NCBI GenBank assembly: GCA_020081605.1
Contig: JAHREC010000013.1
Span: 4,278,001-4,342,000 of the forward strand
DNA length: 64,000 bases
DNA from: Albifimbria verrucaria
Lineage: Eukaryota; Ascomycota; Sordariomycetes; Hypocreales; Stachybotryaceae
Direction: 5' to 3'
A program made the translations under genes and the position numbers. This document shows positions 61,481-64,000 of the stretch, one piece after another (the first letter of the stretch is position 1; the number at the start of each line of letters is the position of its first letter). The notes under the pieces are model-generated. The model did not search any database. It was given only the letters and a program-made list of their open reading frames with translations, and was not told the DNA's origin.

Positions 61481-63913
61481 CGGGGCTGATGCGGGATGAC
61501 ACGTCAGAATTGTTAAGGGAGATGTCCTTTCCGCTGGAGATTATTTAGACCTGTACATTGCCGGTATTAATGCCGTTATGTTGGATGGTGAGGACCGGAG
61601 TCTGGAGTACATGCTATTGCGAAGAGACGGACGGGACGAATACCTATGATACCTTGCTGTTTTACAATAGACCTTACAATACCTTTGTGCCATATTTTCC
61701 GATCTGAGATGTCATAGTATGAATGAGGAACGTTTCGGGCCAAAGAGACAAACCCGAAGCGCGATTAGTGGTAGGACGGAAGCACTTCCGAAGCACTCCG
61801 GATATCGCGTGTGGCAACGTGAACGACCCGCATTCCAGCCCTTCATGGACCGAAGCTTGGAATAGGGTTTATAGCCCACGCCTGGGGTACTGCTGGGGTG
61901 TTAGTTTTAAAAGTGTTAATGACGGGTCGGATGACGGGATTCATTCTGGATAGTGGATAGGTGCTTTTGGCATGACGTCCAGAAGTGCCGCCGCAATCTT
62001 GTCAGTGAACATGTGATGAGGCTTCTCACGTCAACCAGATCAGCATCGAGGAACACTTGAATGTCGAATGTACTTTGTACGAGCAACGCGAACACGAGGA
62101 ACATTTCACATGTTGTGTCACCACCGGCCCGGCTCATCAGCGACCAGGTCCTAACAGAGGCGTGCTTACAGCCGGGACGATGTCACAATCAGAGACTAAG
62201 CCGGCCAACAAGCCGGCCGCTTGCGTCCGGAAAGCCAAGCGCCGCAGCCGGAGCAAATGCCACTCTAGCCCTGGGCCAAAGCCAGTTTCACTTTTGCGGC
62301 TCCAGGAACCGCACGTGCGAGGCCAGGCCAAGAATCTGCAGGGTAGCGAGACGCAAGATGGGATGGGGAAACCGGACTTCGGATCGATTGTTGCATCGCG
62401 TGTAGGACTTGAACGGACTTGGGCAGCAGGCTTGGCCTGCAGGGGATATTGCCCGAGCCCACATAAGGCAGGCATTGGCAAGTTCTCAGAAGCGCGCCAA
62501 ACGACGATATTTGATGTAGGTAAGAGGAAAGGGCTCGAGGAGAGGAGCCCTGCCGGGTTAACCCTGGTCTCGCGCGGAAGCTAAGGCACGATCTCAGCAA
62601 CAACTCATACGTAATTGAGTTTATTCACTGTTTGCAGCGCCAGGGTGGATCGGTTCGACTGTTATCTCTGAGCTACTCAAGCTACTGCCCGAAAACCCCA
62701 GGCTTCATCCCCCTGGGTGGGCGCGAGTCGTCTCATGTTCGGGGTTAAGGCGCTTTTGCTAGTGCCGAAATCGGGTCCTCGTCTCCAGTGGCGGATGATC
62801 GCTTCGGCACGCACGCGGTTTGGACATGATGGACGGGGATCGGCGAAGGCAGACGGACGTTGCAGTGAGGAGAGCTGCGTGGCGTGGGTTGTGTAACATT
62901 GCGACGTGCGCCGGAACCGGGGATTATGCATGTTGATGGGCGGCCTCGGTATCACATTTTCTTGTTGAGTTTTTGTACCGTTTTTTTTTTTTTTTTTTAC
63001 GAACACGACTCGAAGGGCTTGCCTGGGTGTTCAATCACAAGCCACGACCTGAGACCATTGCATGGTGCAGCGCGTAAAAAGCACATGGGGGTTCACGTTA
63101 TAGAGAGATAAAAAAGAGCGAGGAAACCTGGTCGTTCACTTTGTGGGGAGGGCGGTAAGAAGCCCCTCCTAACATGACACGATATTCCCAGCTTGGTGGC
63201 ACCATCTCACGGGAGCATGACAAGCATGTACCATCGAGAGAGGGCCGTGGTAAAAAGCGAAAAACAAGAGCCTATAGCCTAAAGCAAAGCCAGAAAAAGG
63301 TACAAACAAACGCATGCAGGGCTGGCAGATGGCGTGATGCATGTTGGAGATGCTGGGCCGATGGTCGGAATTCGGGGTTTATAGCGCCTTGGTGTTTGGC
63401 TTAGCCTGCCTGTTCCTGTATTTACAGCGTGAATTACCAATCGCCCAGCGTGCATCTCCGTGGCCAACCGCCTAAAGCCCGAAAACCCCAGCAGAAATTC
63501 CTCGACACAAGCCAAAAAGTCCTCAAAACGACATCCCGGTGCCCACTTTTCGACTCGAACAGGTACATGCACATGCACACTTCTAACCTTACCTACCACC
63601 TTTAATAAACCAGACACCTAACCCAACCATCCTTCTGGACGCCTGTCCCTTCTTTTCTCTTCCTCTCTCTCTTCTTCTTGAACAACCATCACGCGACACC
63701 ATTGACCAAGTCCTCCCTTCTTCCCACGCGCTCTCTCTCTATCGCTTCTTGACGTTAAACGCTCGAACCCGCTGCCAAGCTCCAATTTCCCCGACCCCCA
63801 ATTGTTTCCGGCCTACCTTCAGCTATCCGAGCCGTAAGACACAAGCTTGCAATCCCGACTCGTTCCGAACTTTTCTCTCCCACAAACTTCCACCCCCAAA
63901 CCACCAACGCACA
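61481..63913. other. 2.4 kb region between App1-like gene and KGD4
   Basis: Contains the 3' flank of the App1-like gene and the KGD4 promoter, with an 18-T tract at 62981-62998 and a CT-rich leader around 63640-63760. A stretch at 62060-62600 is open on both strands but has no supported family; it is not accepted as a gene. Confidence 0.5.
62981..62998. repeat. T18 homopolymer
   Basis: Eighteen consecutive T residues, the longest homopolymer seen in the window. Confidence 0.9.
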
Positions 63914-64000
63914 ATGTTCGCGACTCGCTCCCTCCGCCAGGCTGCTGCTCACGCCGAGCGCACGCCCTTGATCAAGTTCATTGGTCCTCGCACCATTCCT
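63914..64000 (+). CDS. KGD4: KGD4/YMR31, 2-oxoglutarate dehydrogenase subunit 4 (5' end)
   Basis: The first 29 residues of a mitochondrial protein: start MFATRSLRQAAAHAERTP followed by LIKFIGPRTIP. This matches the conserved start of the KGD4/MRPS36 family, where RTPLIKFIGKRT is near-invariant. The protein tethers the E3 subunit to the 2-oxoglutarate dehydrogenase complex in mitochondria and was earlier listed as a ribosomal protein (YMR31). The CT-rich leader and CACAATG start context fit a fungal gene. The remaining coding sequence lies outside the window. Confidence 0.8.
   Translation, partial: MFATRSLRQAAAHAERTPLIKFIGPRTIP

Noticed and set aside
62057..62603. Overlapping frames of about 112-175 codons on both strands
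   Set aside because: No recognised family and simultaneous openness on several frames; not enough to call a gene.

Overview
The window is nuclear DNA of a filamentous ascomycete, most likely a Sordariomycete and possibly Hypocreales. This is inferred from short GT-AG introns (about 50-120 nt) with CTGAC/CTAAC branch points, GC-rich coding sequence, and fungal families such as Prm1, an alpha-beta fused tryptophan synthase, fungal dynactin p25 and an App1-type phosphatase. I recognise no rRNA, tRNA, transposon or CRISPR array. Most of the window is a conserved housekeeping backbone with long regulatory gaps.

Layout: the 3' end of an unidentified gene (1-178); a secreted DUF3455 protein (1.5-2.3 kb, minus); a 4.7 kb gene-free stretch; argininosuccinate lyase (7.0-8.6, minus); an accessory-looking stretch (8.7-16.8) with a small cysteine-containing secreted protein, a lineage-restricted protein and a PD-(D/E)XK nuclease-like protein; dynactin p25 (16.9-17.6); proteasome Rpn8 (18.6-19.8); a SWIM zinc-finger protein (20.0-20.7, minus); coproporphyrinogen III oxidase (21.0-22.3, minus); Atg8 (24.1-24.6); a SAM methyltransferase (25.4-26.6, minus); Prm1 (29.5-31.8); tryptophan synthase (32.4-35.2); mitochondrial ribosomal bL28m (35.3-36.2, minus); a coiled-coil protein (36.7-37.8); mitochondrial aspartate aminotransferase (38.0-39.7, minus); an alpha-glucoside-type sugar transporter (40.7-42.8, minus); a membrane-anchored expansin-like protein (45.9-47.0); a DnaJC28-like DUF1992 protein (47.2-48.9, minus); an SVOP-like MFS transporter (49.5-51.3, minus); a large disordered acidic protein (54.2-57.8, minus); an App1-like phosphatidate phosphatase (60.1-61.5); and the 5' end of KGD4/YMR31 (63.9-64.0).

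The most important property for a reader is that many of these genes carry single-base frame breaks. Almost all lie in short G or C runs, and almost all are repaired by adding one base (examples in ATG8, dynactin p25, tryptophan synthase, PRM1, bL28m, AAT, DnaJC28-like and App1-like genes). Because ATG8 alone has three and tryptophan synthase two, the pattern looks like homopolymer under-calling in the assembly rather than gene decay. CDS entries below therefore give the whole locus and state where the frame must change; a naive translation will truncate them.

The genes do not form an obvious pathway cluster. ASL, tryptophan synthase and AAT share amino-acid metabolism; Gcn4/CPC1-type TGACTCA sites lie upstream of ASL and AAT, but that is suggestive only. 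The strongest unusual features are a 3-nt microexon followed by a 10-nt microexon in AAT, a type II membrane protein with an extracellular double-psi beta-barrel and duplicated YAPEALP motifs, and the PD-(D/E)XK-like gene in the accessory stretch.
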